From positions 104,660,551-104,724,550 of the forward strand of contig CM046452.1 of NCBI GenBank assembly GCA_025506515.1: DNA of 64,000 nt, given 5' to 3'. A program made the translations under genes and the position numbers. This DNA is from Flaveria trinervia (taxonomy: Eukaryota > Streptophyta > Magnoliopsida > Asterales > Asteraceae). Below the pieces are notes generated by a model. The model did not search any database. It saw only the letters and a program-made list of their open reading frames with translations, and was not told the DNA's origin. This document shows positions 11,771 through 24,718 of the stretch, piece after piece (within the stretch, counting starts at the first letter, position 1; each line of letters begins with the position of its first letter).

Positions 11771-14700
11771 GATGAATCGTAAAATTTAATCAAGAACTTT
11801 TTGTGTCAAAACGTCGTTATAGTAACGTTTTTGTTTGGTTTTATTGGCGTTTATGATGATTTTAAATTATAATCTTAACTATGGTTTGAATACATGAGAA
11901 ATTAAATGCTCATATTTAAAGTTTACAATTGAAATTGAATCATTTAAAATTTTAAATCACAAACTACACTAAGCTGTGGAGTTGCTATGATTTAACTGGC
12001 TTAAATTTCTACCTGTCTATTAATATAATCGTTACATATTTATGTATCTTATTGTTATTTTCAATAACATTTGTGTGATTAAATACTAAAAGAAAATGTC
12101 TGTTAAAGTAAGAGGAATGGATTCATTTGCACCATTTGGAGATCACGTGCTCACGTGAATGTGCCAAGATGTCGACTTTGTTAAACAATTTGTTCAGAAG
12201 ATATTGACGTTGCACTTATCTGAATGACACATTTCGCAAATAAAATATACTACAACAGAAAAATACTATATGATGATTAAAGGCATTGTAAGAAATACTT
12301 ATGAAGTCCCGTTTAATTATATACACTATCGACTATCGACAAGCAATATTGATGAAAAATATTTTTAATATTGTATTTTGATATTATAGTTTGTACATAT
12401 ATTTGCTTAAGAGAATCTAATCACCTGTTACTGAGCATTTAAATTTTACAAGATGTAAATACAATAGCTAATGAAAATGAATTAAAAGTTACTATTAAAA
12501 AATAAAAAACCTATCAAACCATTTCTTTGACCCAATTGTTGTATATGCGGATAGTTGCTATCACAATCGAGGTTCGATCCTTCCTCTCTGATTTTAAGTT
12601 TTTGATTTTAAATTTTACTTATTTTATTTTAAGTTATTTATTTGACATTTTCCATATTGATCTTACACAAAATTTGTTTTGATTATGTTTTTAAATTTTA
12701 AATATTTATCGACGCGTTGCAATTATTTTAATTTATGTTTCAATATAAATTTTATTCAAACTGCTAGGTAAAATCTAATATATAACTTTATTTTTTTATC
12801 CATGGCTACCGAGCTAGGTTAAATACGATAACCATTATCATATATCATAACAAAACCTAGTAATCTTCATCCATAACACAACTAGTGATGAGGCATAAGG
12901 AAGTTGAAATGTATACACACCTTACATCTATCTTAATAGATAGAGAGATTGCTTTTAGCAAAACCTTAATTCCAACACACACAATAGAACAAAAGAACCA
13001 ATAAGAAGATAATACAATGCTTAATAGACAATCAACATATAGTAAACCACAGAAAGAACACAATGGGTAGTAACATGCTATGGTGAACAAGAAGCACACA
13101 GACGTCAATAATCACTTGAACAACACCCAATGAGCAATCAGAATATAGTAGAAATCAAAGCACGTAAAATGAGCACTAAAATACCACGATCTGTGAGCAT
13201 ATTACATACAACTCATAACAAGAAGCACGAAATGAGTAACATTCTACAATTGCTTAAGAGGTCAACAATGAGACCAAACAAGTAGATACTAACATGCAGG
13301 GCTACTAGCTAAAGCATATATAAGACACATCTAAATCATCCTTTAATTAAATGCCATTATGTAAACCCACGTTTCCACATAATCTTATTTTTGACCATGT
13401 TCTTAAAGATGTGCGACTTTACCAATCTTGTTTAATCCTTTCATCCCAAGTGACTTTTGACATACCTTTACTCCTCTTTCCTTCAACGGTATGGATCTCA
13501 ACTACTTTACCCACAATCGTCATCGTCTGTCTCTTCTTCACATGCAAAAAACATCTTAGTATTCTATCCATAATTTATTCACTATACTAGCTAGCTCTAA
13601 CTAATATCTAAAAAGTTCATTTCTTATCCAAGCTAGTATTATGTGCCCACACATTCACCTAAGAATCTTTATCTATGCTAATTCCATCTTGCGTGTCTGT
13701 GCATCTTTGATGGCCCGAGTCAGGTAAATATAATATATTTTTACTTTTCTTATTTTGAAGTTTGCTTTCGTTTTCTTTAACTGATCATATTTACATTAAC
13801 GTAATGTTTTCATAAAATTTGAATATATCGTTTAGAAATATTTATTTTTATCTATGTTTTTATTTAATTCTTATTTTTTTAATGTTTTTCAGCCCCCAAA
13901 TATAACATTTTGACATGATTATTTTTATTTACGTTTTAAATCAAGTTGTCGCAGCCCATAAACATCTATTGCTGTTTAAATGACAACTTCAGCTTAAAAA
14001 AATTAAAATATGTTTTATTCCTCTATGTGTGTAAATAAGAATAATAAATTTATACTCGTCTTTTTTATTTCTAAGGTCATTCAATATATTAAATACTATT
14101 GTAAAGACCATTTTAGTATATTACATCATTTTTATTGAATTGATTAAAACGTGTCAAAATATTACTAAGCATATATAAAGTTGTTAACTTCAACTTGTGT
14201 CACACCAAAATTATATTCTTTTAGCATAAAACATGTTTTAAATGGATGATGTTGAAACGGGTATAATAATCAAGAGATGTACTTGGATGGTGATGTTTTC
14301 TAACATGTTATGGGATCTTCCTCTCGCTATATTGGGATGTTTAATGTCAGAATAGGTCGAAGCCAAATCCTAAAAAACCACCTCTAACGTCACGGTCGTT
14401 CATCGCCAAGCGTTAGGGATGTTGTCCGCTCCAAGGAGTGACTCCATCTAAAAGAGCATAAACATGTATCACACTTAATTTCAAAGTCCATTCACGTGTA
14501 TTTATTATAAGTATATCTAATATTTTTCACAACACAAAATACAAGTCACGTCTAAGACATCATCAATTTAGAAAAACTTCTTAAATTTAGATTAATGGCA
14601 TTTGAATCACTAATTGGTATATACACACATTTTATATTATTTTAATCTATTTTACAGTATAGTAAATTATTGTAAGCTAGCTAGCACGTCATATGATTGA

Positions 14701-16410
14701 TATTTTTCACTAGTTTAAAGGAATTAATATATTATATTTGTTTCATATCTTAAAATTGGGATGTAACATATAGTCACATCCATGAATAACTTAATTAATT
14801 TGGGTAATTAATAATAAATGTTTATATTTATAAACCAACCTTAATTTAGGTAATTATAAAATACAAACAGTGGTTGGTGAAAAGCCACGAAACTTTATGT
14901 GAGGGGACAAATAAAACTCTTCTGCAAAAGGCTTAAAATGCAAAAGTTTAGAAAACAAGTAATGAATCTATTAGCATATCCATACACTTTCATATTTGTG
15001 AAAATTCTATTAGTGGAAAGAACACTTCGGTGATGGATCATTCTATGAACTCAAATCTCAAATACATGCATACCTACATATACACAACGAACAAAGCTAT
15101 ACAATTAAACTAAGAAAACAACATGCATGCTCCACAAATTTAACAAATAAATACTCAAAATCATAAGAAAAAACAAAGAAATGTGAACTTCTAAAACACA
15201 CTCATTAGATTGTCAATTGGAAGCTTCTTCCAAGAAATTAAATAAATCTACTATAATATATTTAAATTGAGAGAAAAAGGCATGAACAATGGTGATAGTG
15301 AATGTCGTTGTGACTCTGATCATACAAACGATAATTAGCATATATACACAACTCAGTAGTAGAATCGCTTTCACGTATCAACAATGTTTGTCAATATTTA
15401 TCTTCAAAGTAATTTTGACAAGTTCTAAACAAGTTATATGTTGAATACTATATACCAGTAGTACTCGATAATCATATATTTATTAACTTTATCTACCTAC
15501 TGTTTTGCTAATTAACATTACGTATATTTTAGTTTATTTTATTTATTTATAAAAATATTTTATTTGTTAGTATCATAGAATATACGTGAACCAAATTAAT
15601 GTTTGCAAGAAAATATAACATAATTTAAAAGAAAATTTAGATTGTATAAAATGATACACTATTTATAATTTAATAGCTTTTCTTTCAAGTATACGTATAA
15701 TTAATTAAGAAGATAAAAGAAGATACATAGTTGTTAAGTTTATACAAGAATACAAGGTCATAGTATAGATATTGCTAGTGCATCATTTACTCCACTATAG
15801 AACACTTTACCTTTTCATATAAATCAAGATAGTGCGTTGATCGTGACATAGTTCAATCAACCATTCAATTATCAATTTTTTATCGGTTATTTTATACATA
15901 CATGAAAAATATTACATCAATACATTAACTCAGAATTAGATTATAAATTGCATAAATTAAAAGATATAGCAATTAAAATGCTTTAATACCAAAAAAATTC
16001 AATAAATAAATAACTATAAAACCAAAATATTAGTAATTAAAACATAAATTGCATTACAAATAAAGTGATAAGGTAAAAAGTAAAATATTTAAAAATACAA
16101 TATATGTAAAAATGTAGATTACATTAAACTTATTATAATTAAAAAGAGTCTTTAAAATCACTATCTTGAGGAAAATATTGACCTCAATAAAAAGAGGTTG
16201 CATGGTCCAAATTGTCGTTGGAGTGATTGCTGTATATTTTAGGTGCACCACATTTGCGGCTCATTTTTATGACCATCTGTCACGGGACCCTGTGCTCTGT
16301 GCATGACCATGGCAATGCTTCTTGGCCCCCTCTATACAAAACAAAATTAATCAAGCTTTATATGAACACACCAACTTCACAGATCTAATGTACTTGCTAC
16401 AATAAAGATT

Positions 16411-16482
16411 ATATAACTTTTGTCTATGTATATACTTAGATGTCAAGGTTATAGAACTTTTGTCTATGTATATACCTAGATG
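16411..16482. repeat. Short tandem duplication, 40-base period
   Basis: The block ATA.AACTTTTGTCTATGTATATAC.TAGATG occurs at 16411 and again at 16451, a 40-base spacing with few differences. No coding context. Confidence 0.8.
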
Positions 16483-16980
16483 ACGAAGAGCATGTGTGAC
16501 ATGACAGTACACTTATACATCTTACTTAGAGCTATCCGAGGAACATAAATTAAAATAGTTATATTTTATATTGTGTTTTTAGAGTTGAATTTTTTTCGGT
16601 TTGAAGCTCTTATAAATATAAAGAATATATTATTAGGGTTTAGTTAGTGTGCATTAGATTGTAGAGCACTTAACATATAAAAAATAAATTATAAATACTA
16701 GAAATCTAACTTGATCATGAGTTTAACAAAAGAAAAAAATTTTAAAAAGAACTTCAATCTCAGTCCACACATTCAATGTAAAACAATCTGCTAGAGTTTG
16801 TTATAAATCCACATCATCAATGTTGGTGCTCCCTTAGAATTTGAAAGTTCTTCGTGTGCCATAAAAAAATAATAGGGAAGTTAGTATATCCTTTTTTTAC
16901 ACTTGAAAAAAATATATATTTTTCTTAATACACAAGTTTTCAATACATAAATACAATGTTATTTAACATAATTTGATAAA

Positions 16981-17048
16981 ATATGCAATTTACAAGTTTA
17001 AAAGAAGAAATATGCAATTTACAAGTTTAGAGAAAGTAATATGCAATT
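16981..17048. repeat. Short tandem repeat, 29-base period
   Basis: ATATGCAATTTACAAGTTTA begins at 16981, recurs at 17010 and starts a third, partial time at 17039, spacing 29 bases. The joining segments are A/G-rich and slightly diverged. Confidence 0.8.
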
Positions 17049-17301
17049 ACTCTTAATTTAGAAACTCGTAACAAGTAGAGCACCCTATAGTGGAGGACCC
17101 TAGTACTACTTCAAAGGGGCACGTTTTGACGAAGGACCGTGGTCCTATAACAGAGTGGTGCAACGGATGTGTGGTGAGATTCTGTTGACTACACAATGTG
17201 TGCAACCCTCTAACAATAACTTTTTAGTTTAAATAGTTTTAACCAGAAATGCATAGTTTATCGTAAATCAATCTTACATTTTATCAAGAGAATATGCATT
17301 A

Positions 17302-17693
17302 CTAGGTTATTAGACCGTGTATCACACAGGTTAAAAAATATAAATATATATTTCAAATATGTAAACAAAAATTTTAAAACTCTATAATTTTTATTTTAGA
17401 TCGATTATATAAAAACAAGGATTTGTGATCATAAGGTTTAAAGGGTTGAATAAGATTTGAGATGATTGATATCTCATAGATTTAAAATTTCTAAATTGGT
17501 TGGTGGTGATTGAGGTAGTTAAAAAAATAAAAACTTCACACTTGTTAAAAAAAATTAAAATAAAATGAAAACTTCAATAAGAAATATATCATGATTTGTG
17601 AAAAATTTGTCAAAAGAAGTTTAAGTAAAAAAGTTTTTATGAGATGAAATATGATGATATGTGTTACCACATGTAATCATTTATTAGTATAGA
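17302..17693 (-). mobile_element. Non-autonomous Helitron, 392 bp
   Basis: Read on the minus strand it starts with TC (TCTATACTAATAAATG, preceded by A) at 17693 and ends at 17302 with CTAG followed by T. Nine bases before the CTAG lies a short hairpin, CCTGTGT GAT ACACGG (one bulge). The 5' TC, 3' hairpin plus CTRR, and insertion between A and T without target duplication are the defining Helitron features. No Rep/helicase coding. Related ends occur at about 18016, 20170, 20739 and 36720. Confidence 0.7.
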
Positions 17694-18015
17694 TAATTAG
17701 CAAACATCTCTAAAATAGCAGGAAATGGAAAGTGCTCGACTAGCCCAAGCATTTCAAATATAGGGATCGATGTAACAATCGACCCACCTTATCTTGATCA
17801 TCATAAAAGCCGACTATATCCAAGTGCATGATTGAAAGTGGACACTAGCACAAAAAGTAACCGTAATAAAATAGGAATTTATTAAAAAAACATTTCATTA
17901 GAGTTGATAAGCAAGTTATTTCATAAACTTTTTGTTTTGTGTTATTTAATAACATGGAAGAGATAATAACAAATCTAGTGGCAACATTGATGATAGTATT
18001 CTATATATTAATAAA

Positions 18016-19417
18016 CTAGGCTAAAGTTCCATGTAACACACGAGTTCAATCAAAAAATATTATTGTTGTTTAAAAAAATGCGTAAGTTATAATGTTGTTG
18101 ATATATTTTGTATATCGACTTTTATGTATAATTTTTAATATTAGATATACCTAACGTTAGTAGGTTTTCTCTATTAATATTTATACATCTAAATAGTGTA
18201 TAATATGGAATGAAATAAATTTATAAAAAAGAACCTTAACTAATAAACAAATTAAATTAAATATGAAAAACAATATTTCAAATTCATAAACATCCAAAAA
18301 TTTATTTGTATACAACATTTGGTGTTTTGTTGGTTATTTTATCATCATTATCTAGTATTAATAATTTAACATCTATTTACTTTTAACTCGAGATAATGCA
18401 ACATAAAGCTGATCATTATTCATGTTTAAAAACAAACTAACTTTGAATATGGATTATCATTGGCTTTTGTTTGATGGTCATTACATAACACATTGATAAC
18501 AACAACCATCTTCTTTAAAATTAAAAAAAATTGTCTAAAGGTGTCAAAGTCAACCGTAGAATAACATGTTTGATATGTACAAATTGTTTTTGTGTATCTG
18601 AAAGTAATATTGAAAATCACGAACTCCTATCAAATATAATAATAATAATAATATAGCAGTACACATAAAAAGAAAATAAAAAAGTTTAAAAAGTAAAAGC
18701 ATGTAATACCTCTTTATAAATTAACTGTGTAAGTAGATCACCTTTAAAAAATATTAAAATAATAATATTAATCCAAAAATACAATTTTAGACGGTGATAG
18801 GTTAAATCATAATCGTACACGATGAAAGTTCAAATATAACAAAAAATAAATATTTTTTGTCGAAAAAAACTTGATAAAACCGAAGGCAAAATGAGAACGT
18901 AAATGAAGTCTCTCGAATGCGATATCATCAGACTTTATAAAGACATATCACGAGGGTCATAAACTTGGGATGATAGAGAAATATTTTAAAATCGAGTATG
19001 ATTTCATTTAAACAAAAGAAACCTATGAATTTTTTCAAACTGGAGAGAAGTTGATTAAAAAATTCTGTAACTTTTGTCAATATTTGAATATAAATCAAGT
19101 ATTTAATGGAAATACACAATCAAAAAACCAATTTCATAAATGAAGAAAATTATAAATGATTTGTACAGTTTTTATTGATAAATTATTTGAAAAAAGAAAA
19201 AATATCGAGTATTATTTAATTTCCAAAAAAAGGTGTGCTTTAATTTAGGGTAAATTTTCTAAATTTTCCATAAATATCTCTTGTATATAAGTTAACTTTA
19301 GTCAAATGAACCTAAGCTAACACTAAAAAAACATACATATTTAGGCGGGAATTGAAAATAATAGAGGTTTAAGAGAACGTCATGTGTCATCAAAGTTATT
19401 GCTTTATTAATAAATAT
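18016..19417 (-). mobile_element. Probable non-autonomous Helitron with worn 5' end
   Basis: The minus-strand 3' end is well formed: CGTGT...ACATG stem followed by CTAG at 18019-18016 and then T. The likely 5' end near 19417 is TATTTATTAATAAAGC followed by GATGACACATGAC, which aligns with the 5' region of the Helitron starting at 20230 (TAATAAAAGG...GATGACACGTGTC), but the terminal TC is not clear. The span is therefore approximate. Confidence 0.45.
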
Positions 19418-20138
19418 AAAAAAAGCTTTCTTTTATCATTTATCATCTTTTTAAACCATCTTTTTGATATTTGTAATTTTTTAAATCCTCACTTTATTTT
19501 CTCTTCAAAAGAGTATTAAAGTAATTTAAACACTCAAATATTTTTTTCTCTCTTCACAAAAATTAATTTGGTTAATTAATACATTTTTCTCTCTCATCTA
19601 TATTTTTTTAAATCAAACTATGTTCTTAAAAATAAATTTTATTAAGAAAAATAAAATTCATATATTTTCTAAAACATTAAATTTGTTGAAACAAAATATT
19701 TTAAATCAGTCTTTTTTAAAATAATTATAAAAAATATGGAATTTTCTAAAAGTAGGTTTATTAAAACAACCAGAGTAATTAGAAACTTGAGTTTTAATAA
19801 ACAAGATTTTTATAAACAATAAATTTTTATAAGAAAATCTTAAAACAAATATTTGAAAATGAAACTATTTAATACGAGATTTAAAAATAGTAATTATTTT
19901 ATATTTTGAACAAGTACGTATATATAATTTATACATATCTTATATTAAAATATCGTACTGTAACTTTTCGTGCTTATTACTAACTATAATCCGTTTAATA
20001 AATGAGTTTCTAGACTATCTATTTATCTATATATCTATCTGTCTATAACCTATCTATTATTTATTTACTCGAAATAGCTATCGTATGCGATTATAATCAT
20101 ATTTGATTTTCAAACATAGATTCATATTTTATTAATTC

Positions 20139-20170
20139 AACCGGGTGTAATACACGGGATACTAACCTAG
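20139..20170 (+). mobile_element. Helitron 3' terminus (5' end not located)
   Basis: CCGGGTGT AAT ACACGGG forms an imperfect hairpin and is followed ten bases later by CTAG and T at 20171. The terminal 32 bases resemble the reverse-oriented end at 17302 (AACC...ATACACGG...TAACCTAG). The matching 5' TC end was not found with confidence upstream, so only the terminus is annotated. Confidence 0.5.
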
Positions 20171-20229
20171 TATGTAATATTGCAAAGTTATGAGCGAAAC
20201 AACAATAGATGGTTATAACTAGTGAGGTA

Positions 20230-20739
20230 TCTTCCTATACTAATAAAAGGGTATCTTGGATGACACGTGTCAACACCACAATTATCGTTATCAAAACTTT
20301 TCGTCTCTCTCCTGTTAAATAATTACCTTAATTACTAATACTATTATTTGAAATATAATAAATTAAAAAAGAGATATATTTATTAATGTTGTTTCTAAGT
20401 AAATGATTTTTTTTAAATAATAAATTTTAAAAAAGCATACAACTTTTTTAAAAATACAAAATTTTTTAAATTTGGTATTTTTGAAAAGTCAATTTTTAAA
20501 ACCATAAAATAATTAAATTGGGAGTTATAAAAAGAAAATTTAGAAAAATGACATTTTTATATGATTTGTTTAAGAACAAAATGTTTATTTTTTTGAAAAA
20601 AAATTAATTTTTTAAAAGTTGATATAATTAATAAATTTTGTTATATTAATATTTTTATTAAAATACCATTTTATAATTAATAAACTTTATTATATTAATA
20701 TTATTCAACACGTGTAACACACGAATTTACTGAAGCTAA
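20230..20739 (+). mobile_element. Non-autonomous Helitron, 510 bp
   Basis: It begins A|TC at 20229/20230 (TCTTCCTATACTAATAAAAG) and ends with a perfect CGTGT AAC ACACG stem, 12 spacer bases, CTAA at 20736-20739 and T. These are the expected 5' and 3' Helitron termini, inserted between A and T. The interior is A/T-rich and non-coding. Confidence 0.72.
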
Positions 20740-20922
20740 TATATAATAGCACGAGAAATAAATTTTTATAACACTTTTAGATTTTTATTAGAAAATAGAT
20801 CTTCAAGTCCTCATTTAAATGTTAGATATTCAAAAATATGATTTGAAAAGATCTGAACCAAAGTTCAATAATGGAGGGTGGTCCGGTGGAGGTTGCAATA
20901 TTGACTATCACAACTTGCGAAG

Positions 20923-21558
20923 TAGGAGTGTCCATGGTCGGTTTGGTTCAGTTTTGGCCTAAAACCGAAACCAAAAACCGATATTTCAGTTTCTAGGTTT
21001 TTAAAACCGTTCGGTTTTGGTTTTTTCGATTTTTGGTTTTTTTTTGGTTTTACCATTTGTGCTTCTAAGTTTTAGCAAAATAATTGTTTTAAAGTAATGA
21101 ATTTAAGCAAAAAACTTTGGTCTTACATTATTTTGTTGATCTCTAAATATAATCTATATATTTTATAATTTAGTTGACATTAAATTTAAATGCAATACAT
21201 AAAATATAAGAACAATATATTCAATAAAACATTTTAATCTATCAATTCAAATTAAAAAAAATAATATATTCTTGAAGCCTAAATATTTAACCTCTTTTAG
21301 ATAAGATAAGTAAAACAAGTAACTAATAGACTAATAATTTTTATAAGTATATGATTACACCTTTAAATTTACAAGTTTGATTACATCAGTTCGGTTCGGT
21401 TTTTGTTACAAGTAAAACCAAAACCGAACCGAAAAAATTGGTTTTTAAAAAATCATCAAATCAAATCATCGGTTTTCTAGCGGTTTCGGTTTTATCGGTT
21501 CGGTTGCGTCGGTTATTTTTATTACGGTTCGATTATTTTGGTTTTTTTCTCACCCGTA
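20923..21558. mobile_element. Non-autonomous hAT element, 636 bp
   Basis: Flanked by near-identical 8-base target duplications TTGCGAAG (20915-20922) and TTGTGAAG (21559-21566). The ends are TAGGAGTGTCC on the left and, reverse-complemented, TACGGGTGAGA on the right. The subterminal parts are full of GGTTCGGTTT and AAACCGAACC motifs, as is common for plant hAT elements where transposase binds repeated subterminal motifs. No transposase coding. Confidence 0.8.
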
Positions 21559-21847
21559 TTGTGAAGTCTTGTTTGAAGATGGCATTTTACAATTACAACT
21601 TGTGATGTGTTGTGTGTCACTGTGTCAGAAGTGAGGTCCGAGATTCTTAATTTTGTGTTCTACAATTTTTATTTCATTGGCCACAAAATCAAGCTCAAGA
21701 GTTAATTACATTATTTAACTTAAATAAAATTAGCTAACGAATTAGGTTGTAAGGAACTACAAAACAAAAATTAATGCTAAACAAATTGGGTTAATGAACT
21801 AGACTTATTAGTTAATCATATTAAACTTTGCCTATTACTTTAATTTA

Positions 21848-22176
21848 GAGAAATTTGCATAAATGGTCCTTGTGATTTGATCAGATTGAACATTTGATCC
21901 CAAAATTTTTGTATGGACATTGCAATTTTGATCCTTAAACTTTAATAATTGCAATGTTAATTCAAACTCATATGTAAATTTTACACTTTTAGTCACTAAA
22001 GTTAAATTTAAATATTAGATTAAACCTTATAAGATACATAAAAATTGAATGAATTTAATGTGAGGGTCCAATTGTGCAATGAATGCACAAAGTTTGAACT
22101 AACTTTACAAATTTTAAAATTAGGGATCAAAGATGCAATAAAGTTTAATCACAGGGACCATCTATGCAATTTTCTC
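21848..22176. mobile_element. Mutator-type MITE, 329 bp
   Basis: Nine-base direct target duplication TTTAATTTA at 21839-21847 and 22177-22185. The terminal inverted repeats are about 36 bases: left GAGAAATTTGCATAAATGGT, right reverse-complemented GAGAAAATTGCATAGATGGT. A 9-base duplication plus inverted ends points to the Mutator superfamily. No coding capacity. Confidence 0.82.
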
Positions 22177-22632
22177 TTTAATTTATAACTCATCTCATCT
22201 CATTAATCTTGATAATTATCAAATCGTTTCATATAAGATTAGTAGCATAAATTCTTTATTGGATGGGTATTAGGACCAACAAAATAATATTCAAGATAAT
22301 TTCTTTGCATTTCACAGGTGAAAAGCACTTGTAAAAGCAGTACTCGTGCATTTCTCTCGTAGAAGCCTTAAGAAGCCCAAAAGGTACCCTCAATCTGGGC
22401 GTAAGCCCACTAAAAGTTAACCCATCTTGGGTGAGCCCACGATGGATTGACCAGTCATTAACCCAACAACCTAGTATCATGTTGGTTTTTTTCCCTCTCT
22501 GTTTACATATACCTTTACATATATTATATAAATATGATTTTACAACGTAGCTATTAAGCATCGAAGTGGGTGTGGAGCTTCAAGCATATGGACCCTCTAA
22601 CTAATGTTACATCACCATCAGGCCAAGTTAAA

Positions 22633-22941
22633 GGGCTAGTTGATAAGATTTGAATGATCAAGTGCTAAACAATAAGAGATTTGAACCATTAAGTGTTGAA
22701 CCACTAAAATGTCTGACCCATTAAGAGGTAGTATATTAGTATATTGCTTAACTATCCAAAGTAAAATGTTTTATTAATTCAGATAAAAAGTTTTAACCAT
22801 TCAGGACTAGTATAATGCTTAATCATTTAGAGACAAATGACTGAACTATTCAGATATTAGCTTGTGAATAAACAGTTTAAACCATTAAGTAATAAACCAT
22901 TCAGAGATCTGAATTATTAAAAAGCCGAAACTAACAACCCC
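22633..22941. mobile_element. Tourist-like MITE, about 309 bp
   Basis: The ends GGGCTAGTTGATAAG and, reverse-complemented, GGGGTTGTTAGTTTC are flanked on both sides by TAAA, consistent with the TWA target of PIF/Harbinger elements. The interior repeats short blocks such as AACCATTAAG and CATTCAGA many times, a style common in plant MITEs. Confidence 0.55.
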
Positions 22942-23715
22942 TAAATCGCATTAGCTTCCTCTTAGCATTGTTATCAAGACCCCACTCCACTATTGTGAAT
23001 AAATTTTTTTAACCTATGTCAGCTTAGTGATTTTCCTTTTACTTTGGATGTGCAAAATGCATCATTTCTTATAAAATTTTAATGTACTTTGCATTTCAAA
23101 AGATCGAATCATAATAATCAATGTTGTATTTTAATAACCAACACTCTCATTCTATTTAAATATCAAATCAAAATAATCAATGTTTTTAATAACTAACCCT
23201 TTCATTCATACAAAGTTGGTTGGTTAAGGTGATGGTGATAGGTTATCGATGACCACAGTGAAGTTTTCAAGCAGATCCTGACAAAGGGAAGATAGCTGGG
23301 GTTGGTATTTGTTTTTTCAATATTTTATTACATATATTTATCTTTTTAAATAATTTGTGTAAAATATAAAAAAACCCGTTAATTATCAATAGTAAGTTAC
23401 AATATTAGTATTTTAGATATGAAATTGTTGAAATACTTTTTAACTAAAAAAGGTTAGTGTTAATACATAATAATACAACCCTTAAAAGTTATTATCCAAA
23501 CTATTAATTTACACAAATCACATGGACTTCACACGTAATTATCTTTTGTTTTTGTAAAATTAAAAATTGATTTTAATAATCCAAACTATTGACTATTAAC
23601 CAATATTTATCACAACAAACAATTTGACCCGTATTAATTCTAGCTTTTGATTTTGTTACTAATAACAATCATTATTGATAACTCTGTTAGTTTTTTATGT
23701 CGTATCACGTGCACT

Positions 23716-23905
23716 GATGGAGTTTGAGAACTCCTATAGGATGGGAAAGGGGGGCGAAACTAATTTTTTTAAGGGGGCAGCTCGATATATAAAAAATTTA
23801 CACTACCAGACAAAAAATTTAAACTACAGACCGAAAATTAACACGACTCACGAAAAACAAGGGGCGGGGGCCCCTCCCGCCCCTTATAACTTTTGCCCTT
23901 GATCA
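23716..23905. repeat. Dispersed repeat shared with the right window edge
   Basis: Contains GATGGAGTTTGAGAACTCC, GGGGGGCGAAACTAATTTTTTTA and ACAGACCGAAAATTAACAC. A sister copy sits at 63853-64000 (GTGGCGGAGCTTGAACATCTCC, GGGGGGCGAACTTGATATTTA, ACTAAAAATTAACA). An open frame through it (75 residues from 23675) is a by-product, not a gene. Class unknown; no termini defined. Confidence 0.6.
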
Positions 23906-24718
23906 GATGAAATGTCTCGTGACGTGAGTACGTGACATATAATATATTTATAATCATAATTAAAAATAAAAATGCATTACTCAATTCTTTTTTATTATAA
24001 AAGATTGTTTAATGAAGTCATTCAACATAACGCTTTTGTCATTGTTTGTTTAGTTTGGAGACAAATAGACATAAAAATTGAACAATATATTTATCTTTTT
24101 ATTTTATTTTATTATGTAATACGTTATGTCACGAGCCATCTCATGTAACACGTCATAAAAAATTAACCTGAGTCAACAAAATCAAAATTCGAAACTAATA
24201 TCGGTTAAATTGTTAGTTTAGATTAATATTAAGCAATTGTGAATCGTTTGAATGATTGGATTTTAATAATATTTTTACATAATACAATAAAACTGTTATT
24301 TTGTGAAAAAAAAATTAACCCAGTCAAATAAGGAATTTCCCTTTTGGTTTTTATGGGATAGTCTGGAGTTCACATGATCGCACACGCATACTCCATCTCC
24401 TCGTATGCTGAAAACGGTAAAAACCCTTCTACATTGTAGTCAGCGCCCTTCATCAAACCCACAACACCATCCGCACCTACCCAAATCCATTTTCAATTTC
24501 AGTTCATCCATCTTTGAATCTAATTCCAAATTATCCATTTCCAAAAGGTCTACTTCTGATCAGGGTTCGTAATAGTTTTCTTAAATTAGGAGCAAAATCA
24601 AAATCTTGCAACCCATTTCAGAAAGTAAAGAAAAAAAAAGGCTTCTGATTAGGGTTCTTATTGTTTCTTGAATCAGGGGCAAACTTTCTTGATTCTATCG
24701 TTGGAAATTCTATTCAAG

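Larger units (their letters stand above)
11300..17301. other. Gene-poor AT-rich stretch
   Basis: No exon that I can support. Items seen: a 60-base direct duplication (11651-11770); a tRNA B-box-like GGTTCGATCC at about 12571 without a convincing partner A box; an unassigned GC-richer piece at 14390-14450; a compositionally distinct patch at 16240-16335; two short tandem repeats near 16.4 and 17.0 kb. The rest is low-complexity A/T sequence. Confidence 0.4.

Noticed and set aside
12540..12600. tRNA gene near the B-box-like GGTTCGATCC
   Set aside because: No acceptor stem and no fitting A box at the proper distance; at most a SINE or tRNA relic.
23675..23902. 75-residue open frame
   Set aside because: Falls in a dispersed repeat that recurs at 63.9 kb; no protein family resemblance.
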